Source: Tubulanus polymorphus | Lineage: Eukaryota > Nemertea > Palaeonemertea > Tubulaniformes > Tubulanidae | Assembly: GCF_964204645.1 (NCBI RefSeq) | Contig: NC_134027.1 | Coordinates: forward strand, 6,002,485-6,066,484 | Direction of reading: 5' to 3' | DNA length: 64,000 bases | Shown here: positions 24,481 to 36,151 of the stretch, one piece after another | Layout: every line of letters begins with the position of its first letter | Numbering within the stretch: position 1 is the stretch's first letter | The notes under the pieces: model-generated | Told to the model about the DNA's origin: nothing | The model's input: only the letters and a program-made list of their open reading frames with translations | The model's database searches: none | Program-made: the position numbers and the translations under genes

Positions 24481-24571
24481 AGTGAACCAGTCGATAGGTA
24501 TCATTTTCAGCTGCACATACTTCGTGTAACTATAGCCATCATACGAAAATAGATTTCATTGGTCGAATAAA

Positions 24572-25615
24572 GACATTATGATAGAATAGCAGGAATTTAT
24601 TTGGAAAAGTACATTTTCGGATAATTCCGGATGAAATCGTTTCACTCGTTTTCTACAAGCCCCGGTCAGAACAAGGACATCGAGCAATCGCTCCACTATT
24701 TCTCAACGTTGAATTCATACCCGTACGTCAAAGTGAAAACACATTTCATTTTCAAATAAATAATTACAGTGTATATGATTTATTAATATAATTTCTGTCA
24801 AAAAATCACTTTCATTTGGACGTTTATGTTTAAGTAGTACACAAATTTCTCTTCATCATATCAGATATAAATATGTAACAAGATTATATATGTAGGTCTA
24901 TATGATTTAGATCTAAAATATCAATCTAAACAATAATTCAATATAAATAAGTGTACATCATAATTAGTTTAGATCATTATAACAACATTGGAATTACATT
25001 TATAGGAATACAATATTCTGGTCTAGCTATCTCTCTATCTTTCAAGAATAACATACCTAATTCATTATGATATGAGCCTGTGCATAATAATCATATGGTT
25101 TTTGGTATCTTTGAAAAACAAAACATGGTCAGAATACCAATACAGTTCATACATCGCAACAAAATAACGAATAAACTCACATTCAATACAAGTATAAAGT
25201 GTAATGGGATTGTGACCATTTCTAAAAAGGAAAATATTAATATGAGGAAGTCAATGTATACAAACATTAGACAAAACCAACAGCATAATTTCAAACTAAA
25301 AGACTGTTAAATCAACAACAATGCATTCAGTTGATTAAGTATATTATCGCATAGGGAAATTAATGGTGATACTGAATTACAGCGGAACCTCATCATTGAT
25401 AACAATTACCGGTAGTATTGAAGATAATGATTCAAACAAATTCATTGAATGGCAGGATTAAAGAATGAATTAAACTCCATTAGAGATTCAGACAAATATC
25501 ACACTGAAATACATTAATCTAGAAACATGTCATCGAAATGAAGTCTTGTGATGCTGATGACGATGACACCAAAACTCGATGCTAATCCAAGCCATCATAA
25601 TACAAATCACAAAAA
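24572..25615. other. Spacer between transporter 2 and the rolling-stone-like gene
   Basis: AT-rich DNA between two convergent genes. It should include the 3' UTR of the rolling-stone-like gene. The overlapping forward and reverse frames at 25080-25310 lack family features. Confidence 0.5.
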
Positions 25616-26788
25616 TCAATTTATATCAAAACACTTCTTGTATAAAAATATTTTCAACCTGAAAATACCATAGAAAATAAGGTGCAAAATCATCATAGAA
25701 ACGCCAATACCCACGACCATCCCACACGTGATTCCAGGGTTATTCCAATCTAGAACCCCCGGATACAATACATTGTTCTTATGATCGAAGCTCCAATAGA
25801 TTGCACTAAATATGACATAGATCAGCCCATAACTAATTGGATATATGAAATGAAGTAATCTAACAGGGTATGCAGCTAGTAGAATTTCTAGAAGAACTAT
25901 TACGGAATTCATAGCATGTACATTGATATCCTTAACGCTCGGGGCTTTAGATTTAGATTGTTTAGCTATGTCAGGATAGAGGAATGCAAAATAGACTGTT
26001 GTGACCATAATTGCCGCAACTGAACATACCGAAAACAGCACCCAATCTAATTTGAAATTCCATGGAATGGTATGTGGCGAGAGGATGTGCACTTCATTTT
26101 CCCCGGCTGAACTACTTGATTCGGCTGTGTCCAGATTATGGTATTCATCGTACGATGGAAAATTTGGCTCATCATTCGGACGCCGCAGACAGCTTCGTTT
26201 TTCGCATATAACACGAGTACTGGAGTTGATGAATGCCAAAAGAAGATGTAGCGCTAACATCAGATACGACCACATCGTCAAAAATGCCATAGGGTTGTGC
26301 ATTTTGGCTAAATCAGAATGTTCATAGTCGACTATAGAGTACACAAAGCAACCAACCACATATGCGCTCACAATGAAACGATATATCAGGAAAACGATTG
26401 GAGGCAAATTCCACTGAAAGAAAGAACAAGCATACGTTTAATACGTGACAATGAGTAAAGATATACAGACTACAAATTGATAGCTTGTTTCTCATTTCTG
26501 CTGAGCTTAGAAGTTGACCCGGCTGGCTGCCTATCTGCCCTGTACAATACTTTAAAATCGTGATCAAGCTGACCATAACAGACCAGGTAGCTATACAAAT
26601 GAACTGATTTCAAATTTCACAGCAGCTCACAAAAAGACGCGGCCATTTAAGAGAAACAAGGTGTCATTTCTTAAATACATGTAGTTCACCACTTTAAAAA
26701 TGCTTACCTGGGAAAGATAGAAAAGGTCATCTCGAAAATATCCAAGACAAAAATTATGGCACCGAAATTCTTGTTTGAATGTCGACAT
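25616..26788 (-). CDS. Rolling-stone-like multipass membrane protein
   Basis: Two coding exons (26788-26708 and 26413-25616) encode 292 residues. The N-terminus MSTFKQEFRCHNFCLGYF followed by a Trp-rich junction (SQWNLPP) and IVFLIYRFIVSAYVV matches the rolling stone family. About six hydrophobic segments follow. A charged loop carries an S-rich stretch near residue 130, and conserved motifs include LDWVLFSV, HAMNSV and RLLHFIYPISYGLIY. Drosophila rolling stone is needed for myoblast fusion; function in other invertebrates is little known. Marine invertebrate genomes often carry several such genes, so orthology to rost itself is not claimed. Confidence 0.85.
26475..26620 (+). repeat. Dispersed repeat, copy 2
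   Basis: It lies in the intron of the rolling-stone-like gene and matches 24335-24480 over about 140 bp, with scattered substitutions and a few small indels. Confidence 0.6.
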
Positions 26789-28167
26789 GTTGTGTCACTT
26801 CTGAATGATTGTGACATACAATTCAAATATTCACCTGAAATGAAGAGCATTAATCATTAATAGAAAAATCACTTCCTGTTGCAAACATCATAATCATGAA
26901 TAGCTTGTAATCACACGATTGGGTTTTCCTGAATCAACAAAAAAGAATGTAACATCCATTCATCCTTGGTTGAACAGCGTTTGATTGCCTCACGCCAACC
27001 ACAGACCCTCACCACATCGCATTCTACTTCAATGGTCTATTACAGGCTATCATTCACTGTGTGGCATGCGAGGAATCTTCCAGCCAGTGAAAACTGTGTT
27101 CACATAATCTCGAAGTCTGCATCCGATAGAAACAAATTAATTAAGGCCGGCCTATTCAAATATACACTCATATGACACTTGGTAATTAATACTTCTAGAC
27201 AATTGTTCAGAGACAATCCTACTAACGTGTCTCTTTATTTATGGTTAATAACTCACATGTACTATTTCAATTATACTATTTGGAACTACGAGTTGGAAAA
27301 TACCAATTCCCTGTCGATTTCTGTTACATCGGTAGATATTGCTCTGTATCTAATTGGCTAAATATATGGACTATTATTGGCAAAATATCCACTTTCTTTT
27401 TGTCTTTGATTTGAAAAAAGTCAAGTGTGTGTATAGCTTAAAAGGCCATGATGTATATCAAAATACTAAACTGCTAAATGGAATTTATCAAATGGTATCT
27501 AAGAAAATAAAGTATAACAGTTTACAAGTGTTTTCTCGCCACATCAAAACCTACCGCAACTCTGCTTTTAGGAAAAGACGCGAAAAACAAATGAAAAATC
27601 ATTTATCTTATCGCACAATTTGACATTTCCGCATCCACTTGTAAACAATTATCGCGCACCGACGATTATCAGTATTATCCTTCACCGAAGCTAACTGTAC
27701 TAAGTATCAATTTAAAACAATTTAAACACCAAGAGACAGGCACCGCCGTCGTATCGTGCGAGCTGTGGCATATTACCAAAAGTACATTTTTTTATATTAG
27801 TCATGTTCAGATGCACGTATCTAATAAACTTTGCTACCAACGATTCAAAGCAATGCCAAGGGATGTCCGCGGGACACTGTCCTTTAAGTTTTACTTTGTT
27901 ACCGGCTCCGGGCCGCACTCAGCCAAGTGAATAGTCCTTGAAGACCAGGAGGCTGTCCCTTGCGCCCACCTCCATTCATGAAATTCCTTTCAAAGCCGGT
28001 GCGTGGAAAAGTCTACGTACCTGGTTCAGTCTGAGAACATTATTTCATAACGGTGTCTGGTTAACCCGGCCTTCAACTTTCGACCATAATAGACGCGTCT
28101 GGTCGAATCGGTAATATCGCTCATTGGTATACGGTGTGTATTTATATTTGTTTACTAATAATCAGAA
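26789..28167. other. Divergent spacer between rolling-stone-like and APMAP-like genes
   Basis: Both neighbours point away from this stretch, so it holds both promoters. The short frames (26966-27623) are AT-rich and lack motifs. No gene is supported. Confidence 0.5.
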
Positions 28168-30389
28168 ATGAAGTAAGTAGATTGCATAGTTCACAAATTA
28201 ATGGCGTTAAAAGCAAAAGCATGTCTAACTTACTTCGCATTGCAGGTACGGGTTGATAATATCATCGGTGGTTGTCGCTGTGCTTTCGATTTGGATATAT
28301 CTTATACCCAGTCCATTAGATCCAAGACCACACGTGTAAGCCAATTTCGTATTACATTTAGTGCTATTACTCCTCCGCCGCTTTTTTGAGTATCGTCTTT
28401 TTTGATTGCGCGTAGGTTCGAAAAACCACCAACACTTGTTGGTGCGCTAGAGGCAAATACAGTTTTGGAAAATGTCGTTAAAGCATTCGAAGGGAAGATA
28501 ATCGGTCCGGAGTCGTTCGCTGGTGACAATGAAGGTCGGTATCACCCAGGTTTATGGACGTCATATCCTGATGCTGTTTCTAATAAGGAATCAGGAGTAC
28601 GAGAGTGGTCATGACGTATAATTGGTATCAACGACATGTGGCAAGGAGACACTACATTAATATACCTTTATCCAAGTATACGCCTGAAATATAAGAATGA
28701 ACTTATACTTCTACTTCAGGAAACTTGTACACAGGGACTTGGGATGGAAAAATCTGGAAGATAAGCACCGATGGCTTTGCATCGGTTTTGGCGAGAACCG
28801 GAATTGACCATCCCGATTGTGGTATGTAATCTCCAACAATGATGAGAATTTAAAGATGTTGAATCGATTCAGAACAGAATTTCTAAAATCGCAAAACGAT
28901 TAACATGTACAATTCTAACGATAATGATCATATGTGTTTTTATTCCACAAAGGACGATCTTACGACCTGGAGCCACTATGCGGAAGGGTTAAAGGAATGA
29001 AAGTAGACAAAAATGGGGATCTGTTTGCTGTCGATTGTTACAAGGGCTTGTTCAAAATCCACCTTCCATCCGGAGAAATTGAGAATATTTTAGCTGAAGG
29101 TAATGGCTGAAGCTCATATCTATCTATTTATCGCGAATCGTCTCCGAGAGTTCTCTCGTGACCATCGTCTTTATATTACGAATACATCTGTTAGATTGAC
29201 TGTAGTGAACTGATATAAATCTCAGTATAGTTAACGAATGAAAACCCACAGTAGATTTGTAGAAACAGTTTATTTCCTAACGGTTTCGAGGTTAAAACTA
29301 AACCCCATCTCCAGAGGAACAAAAAATATATTGATTGTATTTTTCTGTTCCTCTGAAGATGAGGTTTAGTTTTAACCTCGAAACCGTTAGGAAATAAACT
29401 GTTTCTACAAATCTACTGTGGGTTTTTATTCGTAAACCCGTTAGATTGAGATTATGAATGTTTATTTTGAAGTTACTCTTACTGATGTAATATTTATATC
29501 TTATCCGCAAATAAAGATTGTTCTATCTTCAGGAGTAGATGGCAAATCCTTTACGTTCCTAAACAGTTTGGATATATCAGACGATGGTATCGTATATTTC
29601 TCCGAATCGTCCAGTAAATGGACGCGTCGCGATGCGAAACTTGAGGTGATCGAAACGAACAACTTCGGGAGAATTCTCGCGTACGACCCGGTGAAAAATA
29701 GTAGTTGGACAGTAGCCGATGAACTGTACATGGCCAACGGTATCGCCCTATCTCCAGACAACTCGTTCCTTCTAATCAACGAAATGAATAGAAATAGGAT
29801 CACTAGGTATAAATTATACATAATCTATTAATTTGACTTACGATTCACCAGTACGAAATCATTGTGAGAATTTTTTTTTCAGGCTTTATCTGAAAGGGCC
29901 AAAAACTGGTATGCGAGAAATCTTCTTGGACAATGTTCCTGGCTATCCTGATAACATTAAACTTACACCTCACGGCACGTACTATATAGGTTTACTGGTC
30001 ACTCGATTCTCAAGTACAACCGGATTGAAAAAATATACGAGACCTTTCCTCGATCTAATCGCCCCATATCCAGCGATCAAAAGATTTATAGCTAAGGTAT
30101 CAGAACCTCAACTCAACGTATTCCTTGCTGCTTTCTCAACGGATTCCAAAATCTCAGTTTCTTCTCGCAGGTTACCCCGATGTTCGTGTATAACGTATTT
30201 CTTCCGGCGCACAGTTACTTCATCGAAGTTGATTCCAACGGAAATATAATAAACAGTTTCCACGATCCATCCGGACTCGTGATTAAAGGCGGAATGACTG
30301 AGGCGTTTTTATACAATGGCAAAGTATACCTCGGTCACCACGAAACGCCATTCATTGGCGTTTTAGATGCACAGCACGTTTTGAATTAA
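28168..30389 (+). CDS. APMAP: Adipocyte plasma membrane-associated protein-like (strictosidine synthase-like fold)
   Basis: Eight exons (28168-28172, 28246-28335, 28416-28534, 28720-28821, 28953-29099, 29533-29806, 29883-30096, 30171-30389) give 389 residues. The first coding exon is only ATGAA. Exon 2 encodes a signal-anchor helix ending LIPSPLDPRPH, matching the human STPLDPQP junction. Family blocks follow: EKPPTLVGALEANT, IIGPESFA, LFAVDCYKGLF, YFSESSSKWTRRD, ANGIALSPDNSFLLINE, VPGYPDNIKLTPHGTYYIG and HDPSGLV. This is the six-bladed beta-propeller of the strictosidine synthase-like/arylesterase group. Vertebrate APMAP is a type II membrane protein with esterase activity. Invertebrates often have several paralogs, so one-to-one orthology is uncertain. 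Intron 5 contains a foldback element. Confidence 0.9.
29231..29436. mobile_element. Foldback (MITE-like) element in an APMAP intron
   Basis: Two arms of about 95 bp are near-perfect inverted repeats around a short AT-rich loop near 29319-29345. The left arm starts TTAACGAATGAAAACCCACA and the right arm ends GGGTTTTTATTCGTAAA. GTTAGATTGA occurs at 29190-29199 and again just after the right arm, so a target-site duplication or older flanking repeat is possible. There is no coding capacity. Confidence 0.75.
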
Positions 30390-30563
30390 ATCAAAGCATT
30401 CAAAACTGCTGGGAAATCGAGATTCTAATGAGAATATATTTCCGATGACATCCAATCAAAGATGAAATGTATGCAATTTTGGGATTTTATATGTTAATAG
30501 TCTGATTTGATTGTTCATTGAATTTATGTATTAATCATAATTCTGTTTGTAATATTACTGGCA

Positions 30564-30569
30564 AATAAA
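30564..30569 (+). terminator. APMAP-like gene polyadenylation signal
   Basis: AATAAA lies about 175 bases past the stop codon. Confidence 0.6.
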
Positions 30570-30616
30570 CCAAATACAATGATAAAACTATTCCTCATGT
30601 AATCAGCTAAACGATG

Positions 30617-30622
30617 TTTATT
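30617..30622 (-). terminator. Minus-strand polyadenylation signal
   Basis: TTTATT on the plus strand reads AATAAA in reverse, about 35 bases beyond the stop at 30657. It supports a minus-strand transcript ending here. Confidence 0.45.
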
Positions 30623-30656
30623 ACTAAAATTGAAGTAGTAAATTTAACTGCGGGGT

Positions 30657-30752
30657 TCAGCCGATGTTCGTCAGCGTAATACCTAAAGTTGCGCGCACCA
30701 AATCTTTGATGGAATACTCGAATGGGTCCACTGACTCGACCTCAACCGATAG
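30657..30752 (-). CDS. Candidate terminal exon, probably an alternative end of the 33-34.6 kb secreted-protein gene
   Basis: The exon starts after a good acceptor (ctttTCTCAG) and reads 31 codons to TGA, with the segment VDPFEYSIKDLVRATLGI. A minus-strand AATAAA follows. Its phase is 0, which fits the candidate exon at 32798-32715 (also phase 0 on both sides). Together they could replace the 33152-33045 end of the same gene. The product is not recognised. Confidence 0.4.
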   Translation of the reverse strand, partial: LSVEVESVDPFEYSIKDLVRATLGITLTNIG

Positions 30753-32714
30753 CTGAGAAAAGAAGACGATGTTCATCTATGACTATGGTTACAGCATTGA
30801 CGATAATATGTTGAATGAAAATCAATTTTGTGACTTTAGAAAAAGCTGTTCCGGTGGCTTGAACCGAAGGCTCGATTAACCATGATTTCGAGTGAATTGT
30901 TCCCCTGTTCTCTTTTCACCCAAAAGAATTAATTTGAAAAAGAACACAAATTACGACGTCTTGTCGTCTATAGCGAAAGCGTGCGAATGCTGAAGTAAGC
31001 GGGGAAACATCACCAATGATTCAAGCATTCTGTGTGTATAATTATGATAATATATGCAATATGTGTGGATTATGACGACCTTAAGCCGGCTTTATTCACT
31101 GAAGAAACAGCTTATTCTGAAAAACATTTTTATTTTTTCATATATCAATTGGTGATCGAATGTTATCCAATTATTCCATTAGTAACGTTCAATAATTGAT
31201 TAAGAATACCCAACAACCAACTTCTCATGTTTAATGATTGTTGCCCGCCGGTGCTGTTTGTCGGACAATGGACAGATATTTTTGAAGGCAAATATCGTAT
31301 TCTGCAACCAAGCTCCTGGAAAATCAAGGATATCATCAAATATCATCTCGGCCTGCGGTATTGGCCCCTATGAATCTAAATCTAGTTGATTTTCTGTAAT
31401 CTGTTATTTGATGCAGTTTCTTATTCATTCGGGGCACATTCGACGACGGGTTATTTCGTTGTGAGGTTTTCGGCGTAAGATCCATTTCAAATCCCGTTCG
31501 CAGAAACCAAAACCGGAGACAAAAAAATAGCTAAACTGTGCTGGAAGGAACCCGTAGATTTAGATTATATAAAAATGTATATAATGATGATTAAGTAATA
31601 ATGTATACATATATATGATAATCTAATTAGCTTTTTGTCAAATTGTATCTGTTTGTTTCCTAACCAATCACTGTAGGTACGACCAAGACTTGATCAAGTA
31701 AGTGACTCATATTCTTGTTTACATGCGATAGCAGCATATAAATGGCTTCGTTTGCTGGAAACTTAAACTGCAAAAAAAACGGCCATAATGTCAAGTGAAC
31801 GTTTTCGTGCACCTTTTGATTTATTTTGGAAAACATATTCGACTTAAATGCCCGAGATAAATGTGTTATGTAGAATCATAGTGCGTTGTGCTGATTTGAT
31901 AGAGATCTCAAGATATTCATCAGGTTTTCTGTGTAGTGCATTTTGTACTTTCCATCTAATCATTGTTGTGCAGCCACCAAACGATCGAAAATCGAAAACG
32001 TTTATCGGTAAAAAAATAAACCACGTTGTGCTTTTATTCTGCATGAGAACCAATCGGCGTCGATGAATTCATCCAATTACATTTGTAGTGATGCTGATTA
32101 TCTTATCGACAAAGATTTTACTGATCTCTGCGGGATTCATGTTTTGTAGCTGTAAGATCAAGGGAAACTAACGTCTCTTATAGGATCACTGACGCAGGGC
32201 ATCATTGGATCTGAACACTCTAAGTTGGGTATATTCTTAACGTCATAGTCTTGCATTTCTATTATGCAATGAGACGTCAGAAATATATTCACACTCAAGA
32301 AATTATGGAAATATCATTTTGTTACGTGAGAGAAATGTGCTAGGATTGAAATTTTTCAAAAGAACGTCTGTCGAAGGGTGTGCGTGTGCAAAAGCATAGC
32401 AGGGGGAACCACAACCGATCAGAAAGAGACAGCTCATAAGCAACCCGTTCGCAACATTGATTACGCGTAGCGCAGGGAGAAACCGCTTTGTAGCACTTGC
32501 TCTGTCAATTAATAAAATAAATCAGTATGGGTTTTAAGAGTCCGTGGAAAAACAAACTAAAAACGTAACATCTGACTAACTGTCTTCGAGAAATACGACA
32601 AACCAGGTTAGAGTGATACGTACAAAATTTTCTATGGCTAATATATAAACCCCATCGGTGAACTAACAAAAAAGAGGGTTCTCCCTTGGTCTTTTTGTCC
32701 GGATATTTATGTAC
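30753..32714. other. Non-coding stretch, possibly an intron
   Basis: No coding frame is supported on either strand; 31848-32066 is open on both strands without motifs. If the exons on either side are joined, this is an intron of about 2 kb. Confidence 0.4.
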
Positions 32715-32798
32715 CTCTAAAAGAGCCTCGAGCTCGTCAATTACTGCCTGCAATTTTCCTTTTATTTCTTCCCCATCCATTGCGCGCTTCGTTTGCAC
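32715..32798 (-). CDS. Candidate alternative exon of the secreted helical protein gene
   Basis: A 28-codon, phase 0 exon lies between an acceptor (ttTGTAG) and a donor (GTACAT). It encodes a charged helix including KLQAVIDELEALLE, similar in character to the terminal exon at 33152-33045 although the sequences differ. The dibasic TKR near its start is also notable. Confidence 0.4.
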
Positions 32799-33044
32799 CT
32801 ACAAAGTTACGACAAATTCAGTTGCCTGTAAAGAATACTCTAACACACAGTATGGTGATTATCCCCGTACTTCCGTCTGCAATTTAGAGAATACACCGGT
32901 GATCCATTTATCTTAAACTTTTCACTAAGCAATACTTAGTTTATTCCGTGAAAACAACATTTTTAGAGATGGAAATTTCAAAACATATCAGAAGATCATT
33001 AATGGACAGAAGAAAATGTTGTTGTCGTTTGTGGGACGATAGAA

Positions 33045-34581
33045 CTATTGTTTTTCACTCTGTGTGACTCTGACAATATATTCTTTGATTTCCTTTTCAA
33101 TAACAATGATTTTCTCATCCAGATCAGCGAACAAACCTTTTGACGATCCGACCTAAAATAATGCAATCTCTCACATCACACAACAGACTTTACGCACTAC
33201 ACGTTTTTCTGTGTCCCGAATTAGCCACCATGCTATCATTAACGCTACCAGGAAAAAATACTTACCTTGTCCAAGGAATATCCAGTCATCTGAAAATATA
33301 TAAATAACAGAATGAATCGAGATGAGATACGAGCTTGATTGGTGAATCGTGACGTTTAAAAATGGCAGGACTCATCTATAATGATACGAACCTCCGCAAA
33401 TATGTCCTTGAATTTTTCGACGAATTCTTTCAATTTACCAACAGCCTCTAAAAGAAGTTTGAATTAGTATTGAGTAAGTATCGCATTCAAATTCCCAATA
33501 CATTACAAGCCGTATATGTTACGTTATCTAATTTGACGCCCATAATTTGTTGATATGGATTGATACAATCCAGATAATATAGATGTTATTATTAACGGTT
33601 TACATAAAGATCAGCACGATTTATGTAGAAAAAGCCCAGCGCACGTACACCTTTACGATTTATCGTATCATCGTTTTTTGCGTGATTTTTTTTCGTATCG
33701 ACTTAAAAGTGTGAGGTGGTATTTGAAGCCGATCTCATCACGCGTACCATCGTAAGATCGCATGCGGTTTTATTGTGCGGATGAAAATCCCAGTGACAGA
33801 ATCCAGTAAGTTTATGAACCAGGAAATCGTAAAAGTGTGCGGGCTCATCGTATGCGATCATATACGTTCATATGACGATCACAGAGATGCTCGTCGGTTT
33901 AGTTACATTCGCATAGAGTCATTTACTGGAACTAGTATTTGGTACGGCGAGATTTGAAAGAATCATTTGCAGACAAAACAAGCACCTGGTGCGGCGGAAT
34001 TATCATCATCGAATTGTTTTAATCTATATTCTTTACATACTTTGAACTAATGTGCCTAGTTTTTCGAGTGGTTTATCTGTGCCTTCTTTCTCTACAAGCT
34101 CATCAAACTCGCCTTGCAGTCGGTCCATTTCAACGTTAATACCGTTAATTAGCTCTTGTTCGGCTTGTGATTCACTGAAGATATACGTGGTAAAAATAGT
34201 AAACTCCATCTTACTTTCAAATAAAGAGTAACACACTGTGTGTTACTCAATTGACTCAATACTCAACACTTACAATACAGAACTTAATACCAATCGAACT
34301 TTTCATTTAGATTTTGATATAATGAGTGTACTTGCTTACATAACATCTCGTGGTATTGCTTCAATCGACCGCTTGCCATTAGCTATGCTCGATACGATTT
34401 TACTGACTACGGCATTCACAATAATCGGCACCACAAATTTAGCTACCGTCGGTCCGTATTCTTTGATTTTTTCCAGCACCAGCTCTCCGAATTTTTTCAA
34501 ATCTTCTTTCGTAAGACTGGCATCGATAGGAATAACCGTGGATAATGCCAAGACAATAACGATGCGACCAGCCCAGTTCAT
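33045..34581 (-). CDS. Unrecognised secreted, helix-rich precursor with amidation/dibasic site
   Basis: Five exons, read downward (34581-34340, 34174-34041, 33447-33392, 33289-33266, 33152-33045), give 187 residues. A signal peptide covers about residues 1-21. Residues 22-68 form two helical stretches: a charged one (KEDLKKFGELVLEKIKEYG) and then a strongly hydrophobic one. GKR follows at 69-71, the classic signal for cleavage and C-terminal amidation. The remainder is acidic, charged helix, suggesting a pro-region or coiled coil. An acceptor sits directly before the ATG, so a 5' UTR exon is likely. The fourth exon is 24 bases. I recognise no family. A hormone, host-defence peptide or lipid-binding helical protein would each fit; none is shown. 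Confidence 0.6.
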
Positions 34582-36151
34582 CTGTGAGCCATGTAAGAAA
34601 TCGAAAAAAAATATCCCAAAAATCAAATAAACGAGCTAAACCTCATTTGGAGCTGTCGAGTTGGAGAAAATCCGTTGTTATTATCCTTTTCACCCATATG
34701 CCCAACGATCACGAGAGGACCAGGAGAAAACATCAAATAGTATAAGCCTAATCCATATAGGCATATCGAAATACGTGTCTAATGGTTTCTTTGATAGGTA
34801 TGTTTCAACGTGCACCATTTATACGTATTTAGAGTTTCAAAGAGGTCTAGAGTCATATATCTAGTATCAGTGAAAAAACAAAATGATTTCAAAGAGATAT
34901 TTCATCATAAAACGCGACAGAACTATGATATACACATGGGAATGTAATTTATGAGAGAAGCTTACCTTTTCGTTTGGATGTAAATATGAAATAGCAATGT
35001 GTCATGTTCACAGCGTTCGTTCGGTTTTATCCACGTCGTTATCAATTTAATACTTATCAAATAAAATTAGGATTCAGGAGATACCAACTGTTTCCAAGTC
35101 CTATCAGTCGATATTTCAAAGCCATTTTGATATGACAGGACATTAATTGTACACCTTTTTCTCTATCATACTTACATCGACACTGCCATTAATTATTTTT
35201 TATAAAGTCAGGACAGATAATGCTAAAAGCTTTTTCTGTGAATATTTTTAAACCTGCTGGGGCTGTCGTTCGGTATGATCAGGCAAATATGGAACCACTG
35301 TATTACTAAGACCGATTAGTCCCTGGTTCGAACCCGTTTAATTACTGATACTGATTCTAAGTAGTCCTGATACCCATACATTATTTTTGTTCATTCTTTT
35401 TACGTTAACACGAGTCAATTAAACTTTAAAGAGGAAAATGGATCTATTAACTGTGGTTTTCAAACTCTGGAATATTTAGAAAAAAGTATTTTCCCTCCGC
35501 CAAATATTATGACCAATCTCTTGAGACTTTAGATCTAGACAGTTAGACAATACTTGCCCTACGAACCTCATCTTGCAATTTGCATGAAAACGAATTCCTG
35601 GCGTAATAACGTAATTGTCGCAGATTCATCTGCATATTTTCGAACATTTATACCAACTTCTAAAATGCCACAAGGATACCAGGTACTTGATGTTATTTCT
35701 AAACCGAATGTCAGTAGTCGGAACTATAGTCCGGAATTATTCGGAAATTAAGCGCATTCGGTTATTAGCCGACCCGACAAGTCGCCATGAACTCAGTGTA
35801 CGCCGAACCAAAAACCCGAATTTGGCCGCGGCGAAGGCTCAGTTTTGATGCGAGGTCAGCTCTCATGTGGTTTCAATACTTTGCGCAATAAATATAAGTT
35901 CAAGTTCAATGTCAAGGTACTCTGATCCAGAAAACCGTCAAAACACTGAATATGAATTATGAAAATGACTTTAGGCCTACTCTAGTCTTTAATGGATTTT
36001 TGGTGATACGCATGATGCACTATTCTCGGAGCGTCCCTTACACGGTATTCTGAAAACATCGAGGGATGCCCGACCGACAGGTGGCAGCGGTGGCGGGTCA
36101 GGTTAGATAGAACGTTTGACAGTTCGTAAAATCGATAAAGATGCTTTGAAA
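34582..36151. other. Divergent spacer between the secreted-precursor gene and the alpha-2/delta gene
   Basis: It should hold both promoters. A tRNA-like segment at 35260-35350 is listed separately. The frames at 35554-35848 have no features. No other gene is seen. Confidence 0.5.
35260..35350 (+). repeat. Possible tRNA-derived SINE remnant
   Basis: GGTTCGAACCC at about 35331-35341 fits a pol III B box. A degenerate A-box-like stretch (gctgtcgttcggtatgatc) lies about 60 bases upstream. The intervening sequence does not fold as a normal tRNA by eye. Confidence 0.3.

Noticed and set aside
25080-25310. Overlapping forward and reverse frames of 67-76 codons
   Set aside because: Both are AT-driven, low-complexity frames in convergent 3' flanks without splice or motif support.
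29300-29400. Hammerhead-ribozyme-like words (CTGAAGA ... GAAAC around a short stem) in the foldback arms
   Set aside because: The core is only partly matched, and I could not place a convincing third stem with a cleavage triplet after GAAA. The similarity may come from shared ancestry with retroelement ends.
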